Shown here piece by piece: positions 34,908 to 46,900 of a stretch of 64,000 nucleotides of DNA. Numbering within the stretch: position 1 is the first letter of the stretch; each line of letters starts with the position of its first letter. Source of the stretch: Aquila chrysaetos chrysaetos (Eukaryota > Chordata > Aves > Accipitriformes > Accipitridae); the NCBI RefSeq assembly GCF_900496995.4, contig NC_044027.1, forward strand, positions 16,206,743-16,270,742. The letters are read 5' to 3'. A program made the position numbers and the translations under genes. The notes below the pieces were generated by a model that did not search any database, was not told the origin of the DNA, and worked only from the letters and a program-made list of their open reading frames with translations.

Positions 34908-37900
34908 CTGCAAGGCAGAGCCATGGTGAAACCCCTGTTAGGTGCTGCGATGCACCAGTTCCCTGCCAGCATCCCAGCTCCATCACTGGGCAAGCTCCCA
35001 CACCACCCCGCAGATCTGCTTTCCGCAGAAAACCCGGCTTTGCCATCCCAGAAGGATGCACAGAGAGGAGGAAACCAGATTTTTAAAAGTGCTCAGCTAA
35101 AAGAAAATAGAAAAGAATGCAGTATTTATTTATTTGGGAGTTTTTGTTTTTTTCTGTGGATTTTTTCAGTGGCACCCAGTGCAAGGTGCGCTTACTGCTA
35201 GGCTGTTGGGAGCTCATTGCCAGAACAACCAGGCTGGATGGCACACCCCAACGGGGTCAGCCCTGGCTGCAGGAGGGGACCACGGTGGCAGCCAGGACGT
35301 CACCGCTTGGCATGACGAACGTGAGCTGTCCCCTCTGCCCGCAGGGCTCACCCAGAGCCAGGCAGTGCTGGCAGCTGAGACACCCCGGCACAGCGAAGGG
35401 CTGTGGGAAGTTGTCAGCGACTCAGCAACAAACAGAATTTTTGTTTCTCTGCTCTCCATCTCACCCCCTGTACCTCTTCTGCTCCTCTGACTCCCTAGCC
35501 CTGATGCTGCGGAGACATCCCCATCCTGGACCCCCCTTCCCAGCGCGGGGAGCATCACACCCGGTCACCGAAGGGCCGTATCCGTGGGATGGAAACTAAA
35601 GGGCCACATGCAACACGGCAAGGCTCTGAGCAGCCGTGCTGGGCACCCCACTGCCAGGGAACTGCAAAGTGGGGGGCTCTGCGTGCCCTCCTCCAAGGTC
35701 TCGGGGTTGGTGTGGGGTCTGGGTCCAGCATCAAAGCCCTGATGGGGATGGTACGGGGCAGGATCCCAGTGCAGGTCCCCCGAGCGACCTCCCCTCCCTG
35801 CACAGCAAAGCTCCCGCCTCCTTCCGCAATTACTGCCCAAACCAAGTGGGAATTATCCCAGAGAGTGGTGAGATGAGGGCTGCACATTAACATCTGCCTA
35901 ACAAGCGCCTCTTCCTGGCTGCAGCCAGCCGGAGCGGCCACGCAAAGGAGCTGGCAGAGCTGGGGACCCCACGGCGCGACCACCCGTACGCGATGCCTTT
36001 CTCCACCGTTGCCATTTCGGCCCCCGCAAAGCCCAGCAGGCAGCTGCCTGCTGCCAGCCCTGCTGCACGCTGCGGTGGCAGAGCTTTCCCTGCAGCGGGT
36101 GTGCGAGCGGGGAAGAGCGGCACGACGGATGCACCCGGCGGGGATGCGCTCAGTGCCGCTTTGCCGCATCGGTGCCTCGCTGGAGGCAGGAGGGGACTGT
36201 CGTGTGTGTGTGTCCCCCACCGCCATCTCCATCCTGCTGCCTCCATCACGCTGCCTGGGGCAGGCGGGGGCGGCCGGGAGAGCGAGATGTAACAGGGAGG
36301 AGAGAGGGAGAATGGGAAAGGGGGAAAGGAAAGGAAGGTCTAGGGGGGAACATTCACCGTGGGGAGAAAAGCTGGTCCGCGGGGGCTGAGGGGACAACTG
36401 GAACACAAAGCCACCTGACTTGGGAGTCTTGCACTGATGCGGGATTAAAAGCCAAGGCAAGCAAGAGAATGAAAGCACAAGCATATGTACTGCTCCTGGT
36501 TTGCAACAGGGAAGGTCCCGGGGGATGTCATCCACAGCCCTCTGTCCCCACCTGGGGTCCCTGGCATCTGCCTACAGCACGCTGCTTAATGAGGGCATCT
36601 GATTTACTATCCAGGAGTCTCCCAGGGTTAATTAAGAGCCTGCTGCGCTCCTATTGGCCATTGCTCCCTATAACATACGTTATTTCACTGCTGCAATTAA
36701 ATACTCAGTTGCAATTAACATCAGAGGCAGTGCTTAAGCCGGAGAACATCGCAGAGCAACAGCCGGTGAGACTGGCCTTGCTGCCAAGCCGCGGCATCCC
36801 TCACCCTCCAGCCTCCACCACGGGGGGGCTGCCCCATCGTGCTCCCCAGACAACAGCGGGTTTGCAACGAGCTTGTGCATACGGCTTCAAAACCAAACAA
36901 GCACTACGCTCCCCCCCGCAAGCAAGCCCCCGCTGCGGGGAAGAAGGTGCAGCCGTCCCCGGGGGCTGGCGGTGGCAGGGGGTCTGTACTCACCGGGCCC
37001 CCCGCGGGATCACGGATGTAGCCGTAGGCGATGGTTTTGTCGATGGCAAATCCAAAGTCTGCCCGACGGATGTGGCCGACCACCTTGCCGTCCCGCCAGA
37101 CCGCCTCCAGGCCGAACATCGGCACCTTCCTGCAAGGCAAAGGCAGAGCTGCCATCAGCAAAGCCCCGCGTCAGGACCCCACGGGGCAGAGGGGTTTGGG
37201 GGGACCGGACCCCCGCTCTGCCCCGGAGCAGCCCACGTGCCGGGGCTCCCGTTGCCTACAGGTTCATTAAGCTCCCTGCGCTGATCCCAGGTGCTGGCAA
37301 AGCCCCTCCGGCCCGACTTGCAAAACCTCCCGCTGTTCCGGGTGAAACAAGATAAACCCACTCCCTGTCACAGCATTTGCAGCTCCCATTAAACATCCAG
37401 CTGGGAATTTACGGTGGGATTTAAATTAGAGACGGAATTAGAGCATGGAAAACAGCTGAACCGGCTTGCAACTGAGCTCCGTGTGCATTCCCCAGGATGG
37501 GGATGGCTGAAGGTGCTCGTCCCGGGGCAGCCGCCGGCGTTGGGTGCTGCGCGGCGCTGAGCGGAGCCCGGCAGTGGTACTCACTCCTCGGTGGTGAAGC
37601 AGACGAGGCGGCGGAAGATGCCCTTGGCTTTCTGAGCCTCCACAGCCTCCCGGCCCAAGAAGGGGATGCCAGACTTGAGCTTGCAGGTGAAGGCCAAGCC
37701 TGCTTCTAGTGGAGTATCGTCGGGGCGCAGGTCTGCGTGCCAGTGCCTGTACCCTGCAGAGAGCAAACACGGGTTATCCAGCCTCTCCCTGCCACGCCAG
37801 CAAGCCCAGGGTGAGCAGCATCAGGAGACCAAGACGTCACCCCTCCGTTTCGGACACCGCTGTTGCCCTCGATTCACTTGGCCCTGGACAAAGCACCCCC

Positions 37901-40900
37901 GAGAGAAGCCCGTATTGGGGAAATCTCAGCAAGGAGCACTGGGGCTGGTGGCATCTCTGCCAGTAGCTGCCACACCTCCAGTCACACTAACCCACCCTTG
38001 AAGCTGGGAAAAACTTATTTGCCCTGCTCCCCTGGCCGGAGGCAAAGCAATGAGCGCTGCCGTAAGGAAAGCAAGAAACCTTTCTCGATGCTGAGGCTGT
38101 CGATGGCTCTGTAGCCAGCATTGGTAATGCCGTGCCGGGCACCCGCCTGCATCACCGCCTGGTAAACCTTCACGCAGTCCGCCTTGGGCACGTGCAGCTC
38201 CCAGCCCATCTCGCCGACGAACGACAATCTCATGGCACGGACCTGTGAAATTTAAGAAGCCAAACACCCCTGCAGACGGAGCCGGGCTATGCAGCACGAG
38301 AGAAGCCACAGAGCTGCCCATCGCCACGGCGGGAGGAAAGCCGGCTCACCCGGGAACCTTGTGCGAACGCCCTGCTTTGGTGGAAGGCATTTCTTTGCTC
38401 TCCCTAGTGCACGAAGCCAGGGTCAGACTGAATTTCTTGTTTCTGGACAGCCTAAGCTCGGCACCACAAACCCACAGCCCCTCCATCCCCGGTTACCGGC
38501 AGCGCCCAGGAGGGATGGCCAGTGAGCCGAGGGGGCTGTGGCCACCATCCTCCGGCCACCGATCCCGTGGCTGTCCCACCAGCTGGGCTGGGGTTAGTCA
38601 TGATGCTCCGGCTCCAGCCGGGCTTTTGTCTCCCTCTGCTGATCCCTCGATGCCAGAAGAAAGCCTGTGGGCACCCTCAGCCCCTCATCTCCCCAGATCA
38701 GCCCGTCTGATGGGGAAGCTGGTCCCCAGCAGGACTGTCCTGCTTCGGGGTACTTTGTGGCTGCTGTCCCCCGGGGATGTCCCCCACTCGGGATGGTGCT
38801 GCCATGGCAGAGGCACCCAAAGGCCCTACGCTCCCGGGCAGGGGCTGAGCCCGGTATCCCAACCCGCACCCTGCTCCCCCCGAGGGGATGCTCAGGTTTC
38901 CCCCCAGCAGAGATTGTGCCCCAAAGAGTTACTCTCTGCTGCCAAATTAGCTCCACGCCGAACGCATGAAGCTCCAAAGAGGAACGAGCAGATCTGCACA
39001 GAGGACTCGGTGCTTCTCGGGGGGGAAGCCTCATCCTCAGAGATATGCCTGCCTGCACTCCCGGGGGCACAGACCCCCCAGCCGTGCTGGGACTGCCCTG
39101 CCCGTGTCCCCCCTGCTTCTTGCCCAGGCAGGCTTGCCTGCATCCTCCTCTTGTCCCTACCGAAACAGTCTGTATCCCCAAAGCTCTCCAGGCCGGTTGG
39201 GACCACCCCAGCTCAGGCACCTTCCCTGGAGATGCAGCTCAGACTCAAGGGGTATTTCCCTCTGCTTCATCCCTTTGGATTTCTCTGCTTCCTCCCCCAC
39301 AAAACCCCCTCCAGTTCATCCCTTCGGATGCACATCAACTGCAAATGCATACCTCGCTTTGGGAGAGAGATTAACTCAAGAGTTTCATGCGAGATCGTGA
39401 TCTGCAGTCTTAATAAAGCAGTTTTCAGCTAGGAAGAGACTTCCAGGCTGGTTCTGCTGGCCAGGCACGCTCCGCGGCTTTGAGGCTGGCTTGCCCATGC
39501 TGGTTCTGGAGGTCGTTGGGGCAGAAGCTGCATCTTGCCATTTGCTAAGCTCTTACTACAACCGGGAGCTGGTCCCAGCTGTGCTCTCTAATCCCAGGTA
39601 TAAACAACAACAGACAACATCAGCCGCTGCCCAAAACAGGCAGCAACAGGCAGGAGAAGTACCAAAGGGGTGCCCGGGCTCTTGTCTGTGAGGACGGCCA
39701 GTGGGTGATGGCTGAGAACCCAAATTCATCCTTGCTTCCCCCAGCACCCTCCTGCTCTACAGAAACTGCAAAAATAATGTCCTCAAGCAGAGTTTAAGGC
39801 AGCTTTTAAGATGCCTTAACCTTTACAACAGAAGTGGAGAGGAGGAAGGAACGCCATAGGTATTGGTAATTTATTTTGAGCCTCCTCAAAAGAAGCTGTG
39901 CCGGGGAGCCATCCTTCCTTCGGTCCCTGCCACAGCCCCGCAGCGAAGCACAAAGGCTTTTCAAGGTGCACAGACACAAGGGGTGCAGAGAAGCTTTTCG
40001 CTCCACACAAAGGTGTCGTCTAATTAGGGAACAGCCAGAGATCAAGCTGCTGCAGCCAGTACCATCTTCATCACGGCAGGAGATGCTCTGGGGATTGACA
40101 GGCAACTTCCCGGCTCATTAACCCTGCCTGCGACTCAGTAGTCAGCGCTGCAGCTAAAGTGCACTTTACTTTCAGGAGCAAGTTACTCCTGGGAGAAACT
40201 TCCCCTCAAACCACCCCTGCTCCAGGGGAACGAGCATCCCGGCAAGAGCGGTGAGGCAGAGCAGTGCACCATAGAAAACAGGTATCCTGGAGAAAATTGG
40301 GGTGCCGGTCATTAGCTTTGCACAGGCAGGGGTTGAGGTTGCACCCATGCATGCGTACCCCAGGCAGGGGTGCACATCCCGCCACGGAGGCCAAGGGGGA
40401 CGTCAAGGAGTGGGCTCAGCTGCTCCTGCCGGATTTCTGCTGAATTCCCCCAGGAACAGGTTTTCCTATTAGATTTCAACTGGAGCTATGAAATAACATC
40501 AATTCCTGGGTCTTTGAGCAGCAATTCAAAAGCATTTTAAGTATTCTAGAAAATGAAAACCTGAACTTCACCCTGTATCCAGCAGTGAAATTCAAAGGGG
40601 GACCTTTCTCTGCTGTTCAATACAATGAGAGACGCTATATATAAACTCACAAACCAATCAGTAATTTCCAGAGTCATTAACTCTGCTGGAACTCTCCTTT
40701 CACTCTAGCTGATTTTGTTCAACTACTGAGTTAATGCATGAAAATCTCAGCAATAACTTTTTAAAGATGTTGGGTTCAGTTTAATCCCCCTGGAAGGTGA
40801 TAGTATCAGCAAAGGCTTCAGCCCGCTGTCCTGAGAAACCCTCCTACTCTAATTTCAGCGTGGGATGGAGTCCTCCGTGCTCATCGTGCAGTGGGAGCCT

Positions 40901-43900
40901 GAAGGAGACATCCCAAAGGATGGTGCTCCCCCCAGCCCAGAGCCCTCGCACACCCCTCAGGCAGGAAAGCTTTCTTCTGACAGTCAGGGCATTTACACCC
41001 AAAAGAAGCCACAAAATTTCTGCCAGCTATTTCTTCCACACAGGACCCAATTATTTTTTATAAACTTGAAGTGAAATGCAAATAAACTAATCACGCTTTT
41101 CAAGACGGGAACATTTATACACCTTTCCTAGGGGATGAGTAGATTTTACAAGATATTATCACCTTGCCACAGGCGTGACAGGGGAAGACTGGGGAGGGTT
41201 TAACTCACCGGTGGGGACTAAAATGCGACGTATTGGACAACCTGCAACAATGGATTGGCTTTTGGGTCCCTCATGCTGCTGTTTCCCCCCCAGGGGACAC
41301 TGGACACACTGGGTTTTTGGCACCTGGAGCACAGGGCACACTGATACTGATGGTTTGGAGGATTAATCCGAGTTGGGCAAAATCTGTGACTGAGTTAAAC
41401 CACCCTAAACCCTGGCTAGGCTCTTGCTCACAAATCAAGAAGCCTTAATTTGATTTAGCAGCAATCCCTTCAGCAGCCAGCTGCATTCGAATTAAAGCCA
41501 CTTTAATTCTGAATGAAAAGTGGCTGCGCACGGCTTAACCCAATTTCACTAATATCCAGCCTGCCTCCAGCTCCCTGTTTTCCTGCTGCCTTTTACAAGA
41601 TTTACTGCTGCACCTTCAGTCCCTTCGTCTCCCATCAGACACTGGCCTGAGAACCAGAGCGAACGGTCGGCACGGTCCCTCCTGCCAGCCGGCTCCTCCG
41701 GAGGGGAGAGATGCCCTGGGTCCACTGCCTGCCCAGATTCCCATGGGAAGGATGGGGTACAAACTCGATCTTCTCTTCCAAAGGGGTGTTTTTGCAACAG
41801 AAGGAATATTTCACATGGGGCAAACATCAATAAGAAACCAAGGCAGAGCTTCTCGGGCAAACCTTGCAAAAGCTATTCCCCGACACCAAAACTTGCCAGT
41901 AGCAGGTTTTCCCAGAATGTTTCTCTTTTGACAAAACGACACTTCATTGTCACCAACTCTTCTATTTAGGATGTTTCAAGCAGGCTAAATCAGCAGCTTC
42001 ACACATGACAAAACTCCCCAAAGAACTGCCATCACCCCCTTCCCCCAGGGATAACTTCATACCATCTCCGCTGGGCGAGGTGGGGGAAAGATTTAAGGTT
42101 CTTTTCTCGCCGCCCTGCACCAGGTGAGACGGAGGAGTCCAACTAAGCAGACAGCACTGCGAAACCTCACAGCAAACCCCAGGGACTGATCCACTTCTTT
42201 GCAACACAGCCAATGACACCAAACCGCTTTAGGCTGAGCCCTCCTCCCTCGACGCCTCCGAGCGATGCCACGCAAGGTGTTAAAGCCATCCCTGCGGGTC
42301 CCGGCAGAGGTGCCAGGCTGCCAACCTGGGCAAGGTGCATCTCCCGCGGCTCGCTGAGGACCGTCGCGCTCAGGACGGCAGGCACGTGCCTGCCCCGTGC
42401 TCTGCGGGCAGGCAGCGCAGGGAAAGCGAGCTCACCTCTGCCTGCAAAACACCCCACCGGCACTGCCTCCCCAGGCCATGCATCGTGGGGGCAGGAGCCG
42501 GCCAGCACCCCCCACCCGTGACTCCCCACCAGGCACCCAAGCCGGGCAGCAGTGCTGCTTACCACCGGCACCCCAAAATGCTTCTCATCCCCTCGCTCCA
42601 ACGGCCGAGGGGCTTAGCCCGAGGCGTTAGCACGGAGCATTACCATTTCTGTGCTTTTCTTGCATAACCGCTGACGCGAGCCCTGAAGTCTGGGCAAATG
42701 CAGGATTATCTGCGCTAGTACAGACAGCTTAAGGTTGTCAAACTTCTCCTGTGATCAAATATACTGGCTCCGCAGGCTGCCCAGCCCTTACCGCCAGTAC
42801 TTGACACGCTTTACATTAAGTTGTCCCTATGAGTAGGGCAAAAAGGAGGTGATCTAGAGTGTCAGAGAAATCTCTTTATCACCAGCGCTCACCCCTAATC
42901 TGTGGGAGGTGTTTCTTGCTCCTCCAACAGCGCTGCAAAGCCATAAATCACCATGTCCCTTCCCCAAGCTCAGACCGGGCTACGACACTGCCAGGCGGGC
43001 TGGGAGAGCAGGTTGGCACTTGGCAAGCAAACAGGGAGGAAAACACCCCAGGTTTTGGCCTTTTCCAACATAAAAAAGCCTCCCAGCTGCCCATTGCAGC
43101 AATGTGGAGGCAGGCGGAGGATGCTCAGCATCCCAGCAGAGGATGCTCAGCATCCCAGCAGAGGATGCTCGGCTGTGCAGGCTGGCGGGTGGTCGCCCCA
43201 GTGAACAGACCTCCCTGGGAAACTGGAGGGCTGGCCCCGTCCTACCGTGCATCCTGCGGCCGTGACGAGTTTGTGGGTGGAGAAGGGGAAAGCTTCGTTG
43301 CTGAGGTCAGTGTCGAGCACTTCTTGGAGGACGACGCGGCTGTGGGGAAACAGCAAAGCAGCCGCGGTGAAAGGGAGGTAGCTCGCCAGCCTGCTCTGAG
43401 GGTTATCACTAAAACTTGCTTTCTCGTCTCGTTGGCGAGAAAGACTTGTCCCTCCAAAGGGGAGCTGACGTGGGTGATATGCCACGCTGTGAGAGCCTCA
43501 AAAGAAATTCCAATTCCCCAGCAAAGGGCATATTGCTCCAGCCAGACCATCGCCTGGTGCCGTGGGGCTCACACCTACCCCTGCCCGACACAGGGACCTG
43601 GCTCGCGTCTGAGGCATCCCTCCACAGTCAGGGTGCAAGGAGGGGACCGCGATGCTCTCCCCACACTCACCTCAGGGGGCCCTGAATGCTCATCATGCCC
43701 AGCTCCTCCGAGCAGTCAAGGAGTTTACACTGGAGCTTCATGTCCTGCAGCACAGCGGTGATGTGCGACCAGTTGTGCTGAGCCACGGCCCCGCCGATAG
43801 CCAGGTAGTAGCCATCCCCTGGAAGACACCCCCCCGGCAGCCTTTCAGGTTCGAGAGCGTTGGGCTGGGGGTGATGCCCAGCTCAGGTCGGGGCTGGTTT

Positions 43901-46900
43901 TGCTCTCCAGAGGCTGAGCTGCAGCCCTGAGCCTCTCCAGCTTGCATAGCCCAGAGGGACTGCCAAGAAAGTGGGGGGTTAAATAGTATTGGGGCAAGGG
44001 AGGGCTTTGGGGCTCTGCTAACATCCATACTGCCTTTTGTGGGGCTCAGCACAGTGAAAACCAAATGACCATTAAAACCTGAAACAAGAAAAGGTAAAAA
44101 AAGCTGTTCGAGCCCTAGAGGTGCCTGTAAGCATCACAGGAAGAGAAAAAACTCTTTATCCCTTGAGACCAACAGCAAAAGCATCTGCTTTTTTGTCCCA
44201 GTACAGAGCAGACGCCAAAGTGCCGAGGGAGCCGGGAACTACAGGTGGGAGCAGGGAAGGCTGCAGCGACGGGGCCATAACCAGTGCAGGGACCGCACTG
44301 TATACGAGGAGGAATTTCATCCTGTCAGTAATCCTGGGTGGAAAAATCCCCAGGGATGGGGTTTGAGAGCTGATTAATATGTAATCAGTCTTTCCTCTGT
44401 CTTTTCTGCCGCTACAAAATTGCTCTCTGATAATCTGTCATAACGATAATAAGTGCAGCCACCTACTGTAATTGGAAAAATAGACTTTGCTGCGATTAAA
44501 CTCCTCCATCGCCTGACAAACCCTGCAGCTCCGCCATCCGCTTCCTCTCACCCTTCTGCCCCCCACGAACGCCCCAGACGAGAGGGATGCAAGATTCTCC
44601 CATGGCAAAGGAAAAGCTCGCTGGCACCCGATCACGCCGGGGCAAAGGTGGTGAGATCACCCCCCCCAGCGCCCACCACCTTGGGCTGGTGCTGGGGGCT
44701 GCACCGCTGCAGGATTGGTCCCTTCCCAGCAGTGACTCTGAGGGTGACACTGAGTGGGGACAAGGCTCCGTGGGCACTGGCCACCCCAGTGCAAACCTCC
44801 CTTCTGGTGCCAGCTCCGGTGCTACCGGGCACGGCGTTTGGCAGTGCTGCTGGAGACCAGCTCAGTGTCCTCCTCCTCCTCCTCCTCCTCCTCCTCCTCC
44901 GCTGCCTAATGCCATTTCTGCCCTCTGGGCTGACTGCTCTGCTGCTTTTCAATTCCTTTTTATTGCAGCTGATAAGGACTTGGGGAGAGGTCAGAGCCGC
45001 CAGCCGGGGCTGGACAAACCCAATAATGCGGATGAGCAGTGCAGGCCCCCGGGGACAAGGGGGATAATTGGGTTACAGGGACCGAGGGGCGGAGGTGGAA
45101 AAAGCCAGGTGGCTGCCATTAGGTAAATGCAATCACCCCCGCGCCTGCGGCACCCTGAGTGTGGCGGGGATGGAGGAGATGCTGGCGGGTCTCGGACCTA
45201 ACCTGCTTCCACGGCTTCCCGGGATTGGGAAAGGTCTTTGCGTGCATTGTCACAGCTGAAAAAGGCAGCGGGAGAGACTGGGAGCTGAACTGCGGGAGGG
45301 TAAACCCACCCAGTGATCTCCCCCAGCCCCACGGCGGCTGCAGAAACGTGCCTGACTCCAGCATCCCCATGCTCAGGGCTTTTACCTTCGAAGGTGGGGG
45401 CCAGGGGGGAGGCTGGGTCCCCAGGACTGATCCGGCTGACGGTCAGGTCACTCTCCACGCCGCCCCGCTTATTCAGCATGCAGGTGTACACGGTCGAGCC
45501 TGGGGGAAGGAGATGGGCACTGCTGCCCGTCAGCCAGCCCTGGCACAGAGCCCCGGCCCTGGCAGAGGGAGGTGGGTAGCAGGAAAATTTGTCCTTATCG
45601 TTACATCAGCTGTCACTGCCTGGGTATGCCCTGACGGACCCTGGATGTCCCAGCACCAGAAGGGGGAGAGGAGCAATGCTTTTTCCCCTCCAGTTCTGCA
45701 TGAGGAGCTGAAGCTGCATCCTTGGAAAAGCCATAAGCTGCCTCCCAGCCCCAGAGGAGGTGCCAGCTTCTCCCCGTGCAAACCGCGGCTGGTGAGGGTC
45801 GTGCTTGATTTACTCCAGTACCCATCACGTCTCCAGCTGTGAGCCACAGCTGGAGCCAGAGGGCCAGACCCCCCCCTTCCTCACCCCCCAGCTCAGAGCA
45901 CATTTGCCCCTGCGTAAATGAGAGCAGAAGCCAGCCTCCGGTGAGGACAGGAAAGCAGTTGCTCTCCCACACTTCCCATACCCTCTGCAAAAGCAGCATT
46001 TAAAAGAAAAGCCAGTTTGGGTCCCCCCCCCGGTTTGTTTTGGTGTAAGATGTGATTTCCCAGGGCAGTGCTCAGCAGAGGCAGCGTGCAGCCGAAGCCA
46101 AGGGGACTGAGCCGGTACCTGGTGCTTTGCTCACATCGGCAGTAAACAGCCAGTTCGCCGCTTTTGTTGCTTCAGGTCCAACCAGGTAGAATTTCCCAAA
46201 ATAAGACATGTCGAAGAGAGCCAGGGCATTTCTGCACATTAAGCATTCATTCTTGATCTACAATTAAAGCAAACACACCGCTGAAGGTGAGCCAGCCATA
46301 ATCTCACTCCACAAAGGAAGACACACATTAAAGCCATTTATGTAATGGGAAACACTATCAAGATGCTCGCCTGGTGACTTTAAAGCCTGCAAGGCTTCAA
46401 ACACTCCTGAAAAATCAGGTATTAAATGAAGCAAGTCTGACAGGCCTTTCTGTGTGCTCAATCCCATTCTTAATGTCACTAACACAGTGATAATTATCAA
46501 TAATAATAGTTAAATTTTATGGAATTGGCTACTTCCCCCAAGCTGGTCTCAACTCTTTCATTTGGGAAAGCAGCAGTAAAATCCCTGTCACCTCTCCACT
46601 GAGGTTTCCGAGCATGGGCCACACATTTCTCTTAATCTTTTTGGAACATTTTCCCCAGTTTTGGGCAAAGCTCGCTGCTTCCCCTCCCTCTGAGCCTCAC
46701 CAACTCCACCCAAAGCGGCAGCATGGCACGGGCTCTGCTGCTTCTAACCCCTCCCCGGCTCCAGATGTGCCCAGCGGTTTTGGCCCAAGGGAGGGCTGCA
46801 CCCCTGCACTCACGATGTCATGGTGGGGGGGGAAGTCGAAGGTGTACTCGTCCCCCAGCAGCTGGTTGTAGGTGTAGTCCCTGTGGCGCTCCTGGCCGTA

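Noticed and set aside
35555-36535. 326-codon minus-strand open frame
   Set aside because: In SARDH intron 19, no homology, overlaps open frames on the other strand in CpG-rich sequence.
36172-37284. 370-codon plus-strand open frame
   Set aside because: Its 3' part runs antisense across SARDH exon 19, whose own frame is certain; no domain or splice context.
38245-39432. 395-codon plus-strand open frame
   Set aside because: Low-complexity, proline- and serine-rich, no domain, within SARDH intron 16 and overlapped by other open frames on both strands; a by-product of GC-rich sequence.
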